Source of the DNA: CBDFLD01 sp965249005
Lineage (GTDB): Bacteria; Acidobacteriota; UBA6911
Assembly (NCBI GenBank): GCA_965249005.1
Contig: CBDFLD010000021.1
Span: 1 to 64,000, forward strand
Length of the DNA: 64,000 bases
Reading direction: 5' to 3'
How positions within the stretch are numbered: the stretch's first letter is position 1; every line of letters starts with the position of its first letter. A program made the position numbers and the translations under genes. Under the pieces are notes generated by a model. That model was not told where the DNA came from, ran no database searches, and worked only from the letters and a program-made list of their open reading frames with translations. Positions 13,656-22,992 of this stretch are shown one piece after another.

Positions 13656-14107
13656 GATCGAGGTCGAGTACCAGCTTCTTGCGAACATGATGGCGCAAGA
13701 TGCGTATTACTTGCTTGGGATCCCGGGAATAGCTAAAGAAACTACGCATCCAGGCGACAATGACATCATAGGTATCATCGATGTGTAGTGCGTTGACATC
13801 GCAAGTTGATAGAGTGACATTGCTTTGTATGTCAGCTTGCTTAAGGCGTGCTTCGGTAGCCAGAAGCAGTTTTTGCTCGATGTCGGTACCATGATAGCTC
13901 ACGCCGTATCGTAGAAGCGACTCTGCGAGGAGGCCGTCGCCGCATCCGAGTTCCAACACCCTGTCATTTCGATCCATTCTGGGGCCGAGGGTCCGAATCA
14001 CCTCGAATCGGCGCCGGTTGTAGTACGCCGGTGTTGCAAAGACCTTTTCAGACTGACGGAACCACTCGGGATCGTGGGGTGTTGCATGGTTTATTGCTTT
14101 TTGCATT

Positions 14108-15943
14108 TTACTTTCTCCGGAGAAGAATATCTCCACAAGCCTGAGTTTCGTGAAAGTCGATGTGATCCCATTTCTCGTTAATCAAGCTCAAATCAGGAAT
14201 CATATCTTTATTGGTGGTGTTGAAATAGAAGAAGTTGTGATTCGTGTCGGGCTGAGCCTTATGGACTTCTTCCATATATTGGGTTACCCATCGTAGGCTT
14301 GTCTCAAAACGTAGCCTAGGAATGTGATGGGTCGAGGCAAATGTCGACGTGGCGTTTAGGAGTGCCTCAAACTCCGATGCATTGTCACAGAAGAAGTCGG
14401 AAATATAGATATCCGTGTCCTTGTAGAGCAAAACAAAGTATGCAAGAGGCGCGTCAGGACCGTGCAAAACAAGATACTTGTGGTGAGCCAGGGGATATTG
14501 ATCATAGCGCCATTTATAGAATTCTGAGGAGCGGCGCACCGAGAACAAATAGGTGGCGTTGGCAATACTGGCCAATCCTTCGATAACCTCTGGGCAGTTG
14601 TCATAGGATCGTACTTGCCAGTCAGCCGGAAGAGCTCGTGTCAAACAAGAAGCCGTGGTGGTTGCGATCGTATACTCGTAGGTCGTCTGTCGTTTCCACG
14701 AGGAGAAGGCACGCCATACTTTTGACGAAGGTCGATAGGCTCCTACTATCGATTCCGTCTTCAGAATTTCGTGTAGGAGTAGTCCACTGGCAACATTGGG
14801 CGCGACGGGCAGTTGCCGCCAGTTAGCAACGATGGCACCCGGAACGGGGCAGTTATTCAATGACCATGGTATTGGGAAGCGATATAGAATGGACTCCAAG
14901 CGACCATCGGCTTCGACGTAGTGGTAGTCGGGGAGGCCTCGGCCATATGGATTGTTCGGAAACATGTATGCGTAGTATTCCTTGTCCGAGCTGTAGTCCT
15001 TTCCTGGACGAGCCAAGTTCTCAAAGGCCGTTGCTGTGTTGACATTGGACGCCGACGCAATGCTGAATCGCCGACGGCTATTAGACTTTGGGATGTGACT
15101 CAGGATCGAGGAATGACGCGCCTTGATGCTTTTAGCGAGTGTCGTGATGAAGCGGCGCATCGTAGTGGGCGCATGTATTCGTGACAGATGGATGAGCTGA
15201 GCTCGATAGGGACGCTTTATCTTATTGGAACCGCCCGCGACCCAGAGCACACCCTTGTAGTTGTAGTCGCGAAGTGTTGTTGTGAGATCATACGCGAGGG
15301 TCTGCGAGACACTTCCGAACGGGACGGCGTAGTAGGAGGGCTCATACTGCAGGTAGCGTCGAAAGTGATCGATTGAGCGGCCGACGTCTTTCTTGATCTC
15401 AGCTGCTGACAGTGCGGACATGTTCACGTGACGGTGGCTATGGTTGAGGATGGTGACGAGAGTGGTTCGGCGTGAGAGCTGCTTTATTTCCTGCCAATTG
15501 AGATAAGCCTCGTCTTGTCGAAGTTGTCCAGTAACGTTCGGAATTGCCTCAAAGAGGGGCGTTATCAGTTTCTCTTCCATGATCTCCGGATGGATGATCG
15601 GGGATTTGGAGAAACGGTAAAAGGAGAAGGCATCGAGATCGGGAACGGTTGTGGCACCGAATTCATGTCTGGTTCGCTGCCATAACTCTCTTTCGGAGTA
15701 GTGTTTGATGATGAAGTAAACTTTGTCGCGGACGCCAAGGCCCTCCTGGGCGAGTTCCGTGCAAGGGCCGATTGCGTAGGGAATAGCACGGGACTCAAGA
15801 AACGGGGCAATTGTCAAGACGGTGGAGGATACATCATCGAAAGTAATGGCAAAATTGAGTTTTGTTAGATTTTGCCCGTTTCGGATATCGTCCAGAGATA
15901 CGAATTTTCCAAAAGACCGGATGGTTGGATCATGATGTCGCAC
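14108..15943 (-). CDS. Polysaccharide deacetylase (NodB) fused to a GNAT-like domain
   Basis: A 611-residue two-domain protein. The N-terminal part has the NodB signature: LNFAITFDD near residues 28-36 with the metal/catalytic Asp pair, and NHSHRHVNMSAL near 166-178 with the His-x3-His zinc site. After a linker (about 270-330) the C-terminal half resembles GNAT-type acyltransferases found in polysaccharide clusters, with SSEFYKWRYDQYPLAHHKY and LAYFVLLYKDTDIYISDFF. A combined deacetylation and re-acylation of a sugar amine is possible but inferred. There is no signal peptide. Its first 26 codons overlap the end of the truncated glycosyltransferase frame, so the natural N-terminus may be lost. 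It is followed by a coupled methyltransferase. Confidence 0.75.
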   Translation of the reverse strand: MRHHDPTIRSFGKFVSLDDIRNGQNLTKLNFAITFDDVSSTVLTIAPFLESRAIPYAIGPCTELAQEGLGVRDKVYFIIKHYSERELWQRTRHEFGATTVPDLDAFSFYRFSKSPIIHPEIMEEKLITPLFEAIPNVTGQLRQDEAYLNWQEIKQLSRRTTLVTILNHSHRHVNMSALSAAEIKKDVGRSIDHFRRYLQYEPSYYAVPFGSVSQTLAYDLTTTLRDYNYKGVLWVAGGSNKIKRPYRAQLIHLSRIHAPTTMRRFITTLAKSIKARHSSILSHIPKSNSRRRFSIASASNVNTATAFENLARPGKDYSSDKEYYAYMFPNNPYGRGLPDYHYVEADGRLESILYRFPIPWSLNNCPVPGAIVANWRQLPVAPNVASGLLLHEILKTESIVGAYRPSSKVWRAFSSWKRQTTYEYTIATTTASCLTRALPADWQVRSYDNCPEVIEGLASIANATYLFSVRRSSEFYKWRYDQYPLAHHKYLVLHGPDAPLAYFVLLYKDTDIYISDFFCDNASEFEALLNATSTFASTHHIPRLRFETSLRWVTQYMEEVHKAQPDTNHNFFYFNTTNKDMIPDLSLINEKWDHIDFHETQACGDILLRRK

Positions 15944-16850
15944 CGGTCCAATGCTTGTGCTACCTCCGCATAGGGAACCGCGGAACAGAAGGAGACTCTT
16001 CTTCTAATAGCCGGATCTTCCAACCGCGATAGGAGCCAATTGGGCATGCCGGTGGAATGCCTGTCAGGAAGAATCCGTCCCACAATCCTCAAGTGTACCG
16101 AGTCCGGCAAAAAACGCAACGCGTTGATGATCTGGTCCACCCCGCGTAGTTGGTCTACGGTTCCGGTGTATCCGAGCACGGTGTGTGGCGAACCTTGTGC
16201 GAGGACACTCTTGGGCGGTTCTCCAAGACGCTGCAAGCCACTTCCTAGCGGTAGTACATGCGGTTGAACGGCCCCTTGAGTCAACGAGCCGATTTCTTCC
16301 GACAAAGAGCGGGTAACACTAATGACCAGATCGAAGCCGCTAAGTGCCCGCCGAGTTTGGCTGATTTTCTTTTCGAACCGTTCGTCACGTTGCCCATTGG
16401 TAGCGGAGCCGAGATCATGTGCTTCATAGATGAGTATCCAGTTCTTCAACCACGGAAGATACGGTCTCAAAAGACCCCAGTACAAGGATTCTAAACGACT
16501 GCGAACGAACAAGATCTTAGGACCATCGTGGAGGCCACGCAGTTGTGGATGAAGTGTCAACAGGCCCGCTATCGTGGAGTTATATAGGTGAGGAATCTTC
16601 TCTTGGAGTCTCCGTAAATCGAAGAGGGCCAGCTATTAGTGTGCAATGACCAAATATTCAGTGGGGAACCGTTGACCGCATAAAAGGTTCGGATTTCCTC
16701 CTCCGACTGGTCCAAGTCGTGCACAAACAGGTGGGTATCGTGGGTCTGGTTGGCAAACTCCGATGCCATCTGAATCGACTGGAGGGCGTTGGCAGCAGGA
16801 TCAGGGTACTTCAAGCGTGTAACAAAGCACACTTTGCAGCGTTTAGACAT
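15865..16850 (-). pseudogene. Glycosyltransferase family 4-like gene, frameshifted and 3'-truncated
   Basis: The N-terminal piece starts at ATG 16850 (MSKRCKVCFVTRLKYPDPAA) and ends early at 16569. The second piece, in another frame, continues from NSTIAGLLTLHPQLRG to QALDRCDIMIQPSG. The break lies at a TATATA run near 16583-16588: with one TA removed the reading becomes RRFLTYNSTIAGLL without interruption. The glycosyltransferase B-fold is recognised from VLGYTGTVDQLRGVDQIINA and LRIVGR. At the 3' end the family's usual nucleotide-sugar site (an E-x7-E region) is missing; near 15935 the sequence passes into the deacetylase gene. Both lesions should make it non-functional. It sat between the GT39-like gene and the deacetylase in the operon. 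Confidence 0.75.
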
Positions 16851-17026
16851 ATTTGTCAATCCCAGATTGGTGTTTGGCACAGGCGGCGGCGATTATCATG
16901 CTTCTGACGGCCTCCCCGGGTTCAGGAGGCCTACTGCAATTTGGAGAGGGGGGCCGCGTATAGTTCGGTGGCCGGTGTTGACGTTCGCAAAGGGTAGGAA
17001 CTGGCTTTTGTCGCATGTTGCTGGTT

Positions 17027-18601
17027 CTATAGCTTGGGGATTTTTGAGCCGACCTGCTGATTCTTGGACCATGGGCGAACTCGAAATGAACCTTCCGGGG
17101 GGGCCACGGCGTCCGGCAGAATGTCGACGATACAGGGATTCTCGTGGAAGTCCCGCCAGCGACGGAAGCGGATGACGGCCCGTTTTGGTGTTGTCCCCCC
17201 CCAGGTCGCCCGCCGGAGCAAGTAAGCCGCAGCTTCAACTGGAATAACGCTTTTCGAACCGTTGTAGTCGAGCCACACTTCGGAAGCTTCGATGCAGCTT
17301 GCAAGGTCGTCAAGGTCGTTTTTCATGGCAGCGTAGCTGCGACCAAGCCTCGCACCGGGGACGCCTCCGTTCGTGTGAGTGTAGTGAAACTGTTCGAAGG
17401 AGAACGCGAGTTCGATTACGAGAACAGCCAGGAGAGTTGAGGTCAACCATCGTCGGCTACTCGGACCTGCTTTACCAAGGAGTCTTACCGTAACCCAACC
17501 GATAAAAAGGAACGGCAACGGATACCATACTGGTGTGTAAGTTGGGCTCGTTCGTAGACCGAGAATACTGAAAGTCAGTGGGAGGACAAGAACTAGGACG
17601 ACAGAAAGCATCAGGGGTGATATGTAAGGCGGGCGTTTGATGTTTCGTTCACGCCAGAGCTTCAAGAGGCCGGCACAGAGCCCGATAGTGAAGAGCAAGA
17701 CCGGACCGAGCATCACCGCTTCGTATGGCCAACGTCGCCAACCGAGTACGTCCGCGAATGCAGCGTATCCCTCTCGGAACTCGAACTGCCACCCGATGCC
17801 GGACAAACTCATGGCCGCGGCTGGAAGCACGCGCCAAAAGTGCTCGTAGCCGACACGATTTCCCCGGGGAAATGAGAGATGACCGTCCAAAAAGTACGGC
17901 AGCAGGAGCACGAGAACTACTATGGTGCCGATGGAAAGTGGGACCCACGGCAGCTTCGGCCGCCACCACAACAGCGACAGCCCAATCGCCATCGCAAGCA
18001 CGATTCCGGCGAGGTGGACCTGGAGAAGAAGCGCCAAAGCGAAAATTACGCCGATTGATGCCCATTGACGGCCACGCGAAAGCCACTGCCATAGGAAAAA
18101 GTAGACAAGTAGGGCAATGGGAAACAGCAAATGCTGTGCGAAGATCCACCGACTGTAGTAGATTGCCCACGGCGCGGAAGCAAAAAACGCTACTCCCCAC
18201 CACGCAGCTGCCGATCCGATCCATCTTGTAAAGAGCAACGCTGTGCAAAGGACGCCCAGGACGTTCAACCCCGCAATGAAACTGATCAGTGAATTTGGGT
18301 CTGGCGAGACCCACCAGACTGGTGCTAGGAGATATACGAACCCCGGCAAGTTCCGAAACCCACCACTGTTGGTCAGACCGGCCGTCGGCAAGGATCCAGC
18401 GACGATGTCCTCGGCAAAGGCACAGGCGACCACCTGGTCCCCGATGAACACGGTGGTTCCAGGAAGCACAACCCTCAACAGGAGACCGGTGATGATGATC
18501 GCTAGCAACTGCAGTTTCAGACATAGTGGCAACGTTGTCTCAACCGCTGGATCTGTTCGCTGTGAGTCGTGTATTGCAGTATTGTTGGAGTTCACCTGCA
18601 C
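17027..18601 (-). CDS. GT39-like integral membrane glycosyltransferase
   Basis: A 524-residue protein with about ten hydrophobic segments, for example LQLLAIIITGLLLRVVL, GVIFALALLLQVHLAGIVLA and SIGTIVVLVLLLPYF, and a soluble C-terminal tail after ELAFSFEQFHYT. The first periplasmic loop carries IGDQVVACAFAEDI; an acidic residue there is typical of the ArnT/PMT (GT39, GT-C fold) group, which uses polyprenyl-phosphate sugars at the periplasmic face. Substrate unknown. It starts at ATG 18601 and heads the surviving part of the minus-strand polysaccharide operon. The gap 16851-17026 after it holds no recognisable gene. Confidence 0.7.
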   Translation of the reverse strand: MQVNSNNTAIHDSQRTDPAVETTLPLCLKLQLLAIIITGLLLRVVLPGTTVFIGDQVVACAFAEDIVAGSLPTAGLTNSGGFRNLPGFVYLLAPVWWVSPDPNSLISFIAGLNVLGVLCTALLFTRWIGSAAAWWGVAFFASAPWAIYYSRWIFAQHLLFPIALLVYFFLWQWLSRGRQWASIGVIFALALLLQVHLAGIVLAMAIGLSLLWWRPKLPWVPLSIGTIVVLVLLLPYFLDGHLSFPRGNRVGYEHFWRVLPAAAMSLSGIGWQFEFREGYAAFADVLGWRRWPYEAVMLGPVLLFTIGLCAGLLKLWRERNIKRPPYISPLMLSVVLVLVLPLTFSILGLRTSPTYTPVWYPLPFLFIGWVTVRLLGKAGPSSRRWLTSTLLAVLVIELAFSFEQFHYTHTNGGVPGARLGRSYAAMKNDLDDLASCIEASEVWLDYNGSKSVIPVEAAAYLLRRATWGGTTPKRAVIRFRRWRDFHENPCIVDILPDAVAPPEGSFRVRPWSKNQQVGSKIPKL

Positions 18602-18748
18602 TTTGCCTTCATGGTAGCTGTTTCCAACGTGCCTTCCTCGAGCTGATCAAATGAAGACAAAGGAAACGTTTTCAACGGACTAATCAGTGTAATGAGGCTC
18701 CGGTCTCGTGTGAAGGTCTTCGTACTGAACCAGGACGGGCTCGCCTAG

Positions 18749-20081
18749 CAGGCTGATGAAAAATCCGGTTTTGTGCCGAGATTGTTTCCAAACATAAACT
18801 TCGGGATCGATTGACTCTATTTTGGCAGGGGATATGAGGGTCTGGATTGGCACGGCGCATGCGTTAGGCCGCTCATCAAATGCTCGGACGAAGTCCACCC
18901 TGCTCCAATCACGGCTTTGCCTCCATCAGGTTTCTCATCCGGACAAGGTTGTAGGCAGCCACTCCGAAAGTGAACATCCAGCCGACACGGTCCACACCAC
19001 GATGTCTTGTCTTACGCAACATACCCACAGTTTTCAGCCAACCAAAGATCTCCTCAACCCGCTTGCGTTTTCTCTGACTGACGGCGTAGCCCGGATGGCG
19101 GGTCGTTCTCTCGTCAATGGCGCTCCTACGGTTTTTGTTATTCTGCGCCACGTGTGGAGTCACCTTGCGACGTCGACTCTCTCTGATAAATGCTTTCGTG
19201 TCGTAGGCCTTGTCTGCACCTACGGTAATTTGATTTCTGCCGGGCAGATCGTCAAGCATATCCAGCGCAGCTTCCCGTTCTGCTGTTCCCGTTGCCCGCG
19301 TGACCCGCACATTCACCGCAAGACCGTTTCGGTTTTCCATCGTGACATGGCCCAGGTAGCACAACTTCGACTGCTGGCCTTTGGCCTTTTTGTACAGACG
19401 GGCATCTGGATCCGTCGTCGACTGATGCGTATCATTCGATCTCTTCTCACCCTTGAAATCCACCGTTGGATTTCCAGAACCATCCGTCGGCTTGCTGGGG
19501 CGGCTACCTTTCTTCTTGAAGCTCTTCTGTCCTGCCCATGCCTCTACCAGGGTCCCATCCACTGTAAAATGCTCGTCCGACAGGATGCTCTGAGCACGGG
19601 CGTGGCAAAGGACGCGTTCAAAGAAGGCCCTGGCGATGTCTCCCTCCAGAAGTCGGTCCCGATTCTTGCTGAAGACGGTCGCGTCCCAGATCGGATCATC
19701 CATGCTCAAACCAACGAACCAACGGTACAGAAGATTGTAGTCCAACTGCTCCATGAGCATCCGTTCGCTCCGGACCGAGTACAAGACCTGAAGCAACAAG
19801 GCTCGGAGCAACTTCTCCGGAGCCACCGAAGGACGGCCGACTTTTGCGTAAAGAACCTCGAATCGAGGCGACAGTTCTTGCAGAATGACATCGACCATGG
19901 TTCGAATGGATCTCAGCGGGTGTTCGTTCGGCACTCGTTTCTCGGCCGAGATGTAGCTGAACATCCCGTCTTGCTTTTCGTCCGGTCCGCGCATCGGTTT
20001 CTCCTCGAAGGAATCATCAATAAGAGGGTTCATATTGAAGATGCACGAAAACCGATTTAGTTGGAGTTTTTCAGCATCCTG
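18749..20081 (-). mobile_element. IS5 family insertion sequence, 1333 bp, CTAG target duplication
   Basis: The ends are inverted repeats starting CAGGCTGATGAAAAATCC on the left and, reverse-complemented, CAGGATGCTGAAAAACTCC on the right. CTAG occurs on both sides (18745-18748 and 20082-20085). IS5-group elements are known to duplicate a 4 bp YTAR target, which CTAG fits. It interrupts a PhyH gene. Confidence 0.9.
18909..20033 (-). CDS. IS5 family transposase
   Basis: A 374-residue DDE transposase. It opens with the group's GPDEKQDGMFSYISAEKRVP and GRPSVAPEKLLRALLLQ (DUF772-type N-terminal region). The catalytic residues are expected in HFTVDGTLVEAW (Asp), TVGADKAYDTKAF (Asp) and KRVEEIFGWLKTVG (Glu). 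It appears full length and intact, so the element may be active. It is transcribed in the same direction as the interrupted gene. Confidence 0.93.
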   Translation of the reverse strand: MNPLIDDSFEEKPMRGPDEKQDGMFSYISAEKRVPNEHPLRSIRTMVDVILQELSPRFEVLYAKVGRPSVAPEKLLRALLLQVLYSVRSERMLMEQLDYNLLYRWFVGLSMDDPIWDATVFSKNRDRLLEGDIARAFFERVLCHARAQSILSDEHFTVDGTLVEAWAGQKSFKKKGSRPSKPTDGSGNPTVDFKGEKRSNDTHQSTTDPDARLYKKAKGQQSKLCYLGHVTMENRNGLAVNVRVTRATGTAEREAALDMLDDLPGRNQITVGADKAYDTKAFIRESRRRKVTPHVAQNNKNRRSAIDERTTRHPGYAVSQRKRKRVEEIFGWLKTVGMLRKTRHRGVDRVGWMFTFGVAAYNLVRMRNLMEAKP

Positions 20082-20554
20082 CTAGGTCGCACGGTCTCCC
20101 ATCACGGAAGGCCCACTCCCCCCGATCGCAGTTGGAGGCGACGACATACCCATTTACATAAGAGCGACGAGTGATAGTGGAGTGGTTGGGCCCCGATGCG
20201 TGAACCATGTAAGGTCCCCAAAGGGCGACGTCGCCTGGATCAAGGAGGATTTCCACCACGCCCGCTGGATCCAGCCCCACTTTTCGGAGATCATCCTCAT
20301 TGAGCTCATCATTGAGGACGGTCCGCGTCTGGTCCCGAAAGAGATCGCCGAGTTTGTGACTTCCAGGGAAGAACTTCATGCATCCGTTATCGCTTCGGTG
20401 CGGATCGATGGCGATCGCCGCCTGTATGTAAGAACTGGCAAGATGTCGGTAAGCCTCAGCCGGTCGGCGAAAACGTGCATCTTGATGGTAATTGATTGTG
20501 GCATCATTTCCTGGTGGTTTCCAAAAAACCGTATTAATGTCCCACTCGGGGATG

Positions 20555-21120
20555 GGTGAAATCCCTCGCCTTCAGGCGAAGCCTTTAGGAGGCTTGCGGT
20601 ACAATGATGCATGCCGAGATACCGGAAAGGATCGCACACAGTCTATGAGCTGCAATATCACTTTGTGTTTATCACGAAGTACCGCAAGCCGGTCCTGAAG
20701 GGGGACATAGCCAGAAGGACAAGAGAGCTGATCCGAGAGATCTGTGCATCTGAGGATGTGGTGATTGTGAAAGGGAATGTGAGTCCAGATCATGTGCACT
20801 TGATGTTGAGCATGCCGCCGCAGGTGTCGCCGAGCCGAATCATGCAGGCCGTGAAGGGGAAGAGCAGTCACCATCTAATGAGGGAATATAGGTCGGTGCA
20901 AAGGGAGTTCTGGGGCCGGCACCTGTGGGCACGAGGGTACTTTGTGTGTACGACAGGAAATGTGACGGACGAAGTGATCAAGCAGTACATTGAGCAACAA
21001 GGTGTCGAGCCCCAGGAGGACCGGGACTTTAAGATAACGGAATAGGCCATTCTATGAGGCGAGGCCTTTAGTCGGCTTCAGCCGACGACCGAAGCCCTCG
21101 CCTTCAGGCGAGGGTAATTC
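20555..21120 (+). mobile_element. IS200/IS605-type element with tnpA only
   Basis: A small element of about 0.57 kb carrying a Y1 transposase and no TnpB or IscB. As usual for this family there is no inverted repeat; each end has subterminal hairpins. The left one is TCGCCTTCAGGCGA near 20567-20580. The right ones are GTCGGCTTCAGCCGAC near 21071-21086 and CCCTCGCCTTCAGGCGAGGG near 21095-21114. The outer limits are approximate. The two flanks belong to different genes in opposite orientation (PhyH left, SGNH right), so a rearrangement accompanied or followed insertion. Confidence 0.75.
20611..21045 (+). CDS. tnpA: IS200/IS605 family Y1 transposase (TnpA, HUH endonuclease)
   Basis: A 144-residue protein of the size and sequence of TnpA_REP/IS200 transposases: YELQYHFVFITKYRKPVL at the start, the HUH motif as PDHVHLMLSMP, and a C-terminal helix VIKQYIEQQG with the nucleophilic Tyr. 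These enzymes move single-stranded elements by recognising the end hairpins. It looks intact. The start is the ATG at 20611, just inside the left hairpin region. Confidence 0.95.
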   Translation: MPRYRKGSHTVYELQYHFVFITKYRKPVLKGDIARRTRELIREICASEDVVIVKGNVSPDHVHLMLSMPPQVSPSRIMQAVKGKSSHHLMREYRSVQREFWGRHLWARGYFVCTTGNVTDEVIKQYIEQQGVEPQEDRDFKITE

Positions 21121-21741
21121 ACTCCGGAACTCATGCCTTACCTGGTCAAACACTTCGGTTCGGAGTTCATTTGGGAGAAAAGGCAGGTCTTCCGGGAGGC
21201 ATTGTGTGGCCAAGTCTCCGTGTTTTATCGTTTTCGCGCGCAGTTTCATCGAATGTTTGTTAGGAGGGTCGGTGCGGCGCTTTCGTCAAAGTCCAGGACG
21301 CATCCGGTGATGTTCCAATACAAGGTGAACAAACCTTCTTCTTATTTCGAAGAAATGATAAGAGAGTACGAGAATCGGAGTAGGTACAACGTAAGTCGAT
21401 ACACGCCACTCAATGAAGCGTTGTTCTCTCAGTGCGTCGAGGAGATACTTCGGCGAGGAATAGAATTCATCGTGATTGACGCGCCGACACATCCAAAGTT
21501 TCACAAAGTTTATGATGCGAGCGTTGAAGCCCTCTACCAGAAGTTTCTCGCGGGAGAGAGGGAAAGACTTGGTTTTACTTATCTAACGAAGGAGGATCTC
21601 CCGCCGTTCAGTGAGTCCGACTTCATCGATTTTCTCCATTTGAATGAGTCCGGGAGAGGAAAGCTGTCGAAGTTCATAGAGGAATATTTCGTCGATGAGA
21701 TGCCTCGCGTTGAAATGGAATTGACCACAGCTAGCAAGTAG
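21121..21741 (+). pseudogene. SGNH-hydrolase-like protein, C-terminal fragment truncated by the IS200-type element
   Basis: The open frame begins directly at the element's right end (TPELMPYLVKHFGSEF) and runs to 21741. It keeps ECF-free alpha/beta segments such as RRGIEFIVIDAPTHP and ends with SDFIDFLHLNESGRGKLSKF. The latter has the Asp-x2-His block that closes the catalytic site in many SGNH/GDSL proteins of polysaccharide clusters. The N-terminal half with the catalytic GDS motif is absent. An internal ATG at 21133 could start a short protein, but without the Ser it should not be an active esterase. The next 230 bp to 21975 hold nothing I recognise. Confidence 0.55.
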
Positions 21742-22992
21742 CATTTTACGACTCCGCCCGGCTCCGCGGCCCGGAGCGTGTCGGGTACCGCATTGGCCAG
21801 TCCACGGTTGGTGTGTTAGAGGGATCGAATTCGCTCCGCCGTTGACTTCAAACCGTCCATTTGTTTCCGCAACGAGAGATAGAGGGCAGGGACCATAGCC
21901 GTGGCGAGGATTGTATCGGACGAATGAGACGATGCGTTAGTGGCCCTCGTGAGAGTTCTCGACGATTACCGAGTGTTAAGGAGATCGATCTGTATGAGAA
22001 GCAACGGATGGCGCGCGGACGCTCCGGTTTGTGAAAAACTCCATGAATCGGAGGGTCATGGCGTCAGCAGCGACGCAGTGTCCGCGCGTTGTCCAGTGCC
22101 CATCAATGTAGTAGCTGAGGGGGGCTTCGTGCCCAGCGACGCCTCGGCGGAGATCTGGCGTAATGTCCCAGAAGGACACCTTTTCACGTGCCGCCCATTG
22201 GCGCAGTTCTATCTGCAAGTTCGAATCTATCTGTAGATAATCGTCGGGAATTGGAGACTCGAGGCAGCGGAACAGCTTCGAAAAATAACGACGTGAAAAT
22301 GCGGGGTCGTACTGAGTCCCGGAAGGCAGATACGCAACGATGATCTCGATGTTCTCGCGGCGGCAAGCTTGTACCATGCTCGAAAGGATGGAACGCATCG
22401 TCGCGAACTTCTTCCGAATAATTTCCGAACCAAGATTCAGCACATCTGAATGGAAATTTGGAATCAGCAGCGGCGCGAGCAACATGTTGGGATTCATCTT
22501 CTCTTCAGTGACGGCTTGGATCAGATTTGGGGGTACGCAACGGCGCCATTTGATCGCACGGTCCTCGGGTACGATAGAGCGTTTGACCTGTTCTGTTACC
22601 CACTTGTTCAGGTCATGGTACTTAGCGACCCGGTTGTATTCCTGGTAACGATTTAGTGCCTTTTTGGCGAGGGCGTGGATGTGGGGCCAGAGTGAGTAAA
22701 CGGTTCTGTGGATATATGGGTGCGCTGGTGCAGGTGGATCAGCGGGCGAACCCTCATCCGGGCGGGTCTCGAAAACGTCGTTGAAGTAAACGCAGATCAA
22801 TACCAGGTCCGGCTCATAATCCAGGCAGTTCTGAAACAATGCCTTGGCGTACTGAGCTGGGCCTGTCGAAGGCTGGGCACAGTTGATGAGATCGATCTTT
22901 TCCCTGACCTGGTTATTGATTCGGGCTTCGACGAGGTTGGCCCAGCGTTCCTCATCCTGAACGCCCAGGCCTGAGGTGAAAGAGTCACCTAG

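Larger units (their letters stand above)
11977..14106 (-). pseudogene. SAM-dependent methyltransferase split by an insertion sequence
   Basis: The 5' part (14106 down to 13652) begins MQKAINHATPHDPEWF and carries the SAM-binding motif RVLELGCGDGLLAESLL, then reads KKLVLDLDP up to a CTAG. The element at 12186-13651 follows. On its far side, from CTAG at 12182-12185 down to the stop at 11977, the same frame continues RGPVSLPGGLHMLKDSGF to VLVGSL. Removing the element and one CTAG gives LDLDPRGPVSL in frame. The start is the ATG at 14106, one base after the stop of the upstream gene, with GGAGAA before it, so translation was coupled. It was the last gene of a minus-strand polysaccharide operon and probably methylated a sugar or lipid-linked substrate; the substrate is unknown. 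Confidence 0.85.
18680..20550 (-). pseudogene. Phytanoyl-CoA dioxygenase (PhyH) family gene, disrupted by two elements
   Basis: From about 20550 the minus strand reads EWDINTVFWKPPGNDATINY, then HQDARF with the His-x-Asp iron ligands, then NGCMKFFPGSHKLGD and DVALWGPYMVHASGPN with the distal His, up to GRPCD and a CTAG (20082-20085). After the IS5-type element the frame resumes from CTAG 18745-18748 as GEPVLVQYEDLHTRPEPHYT to a stop at 18680. Removing the element and one CTAG gives GRPCDLGEPVLVQYED in frame. The 5' end is cut off by the IS200-like element at 20555. The family comprises Fe(II)/2-oxoglutarate-dependent oxygenases acting on lipids or small molecules. It must be inactive. Confidence 0.8.
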
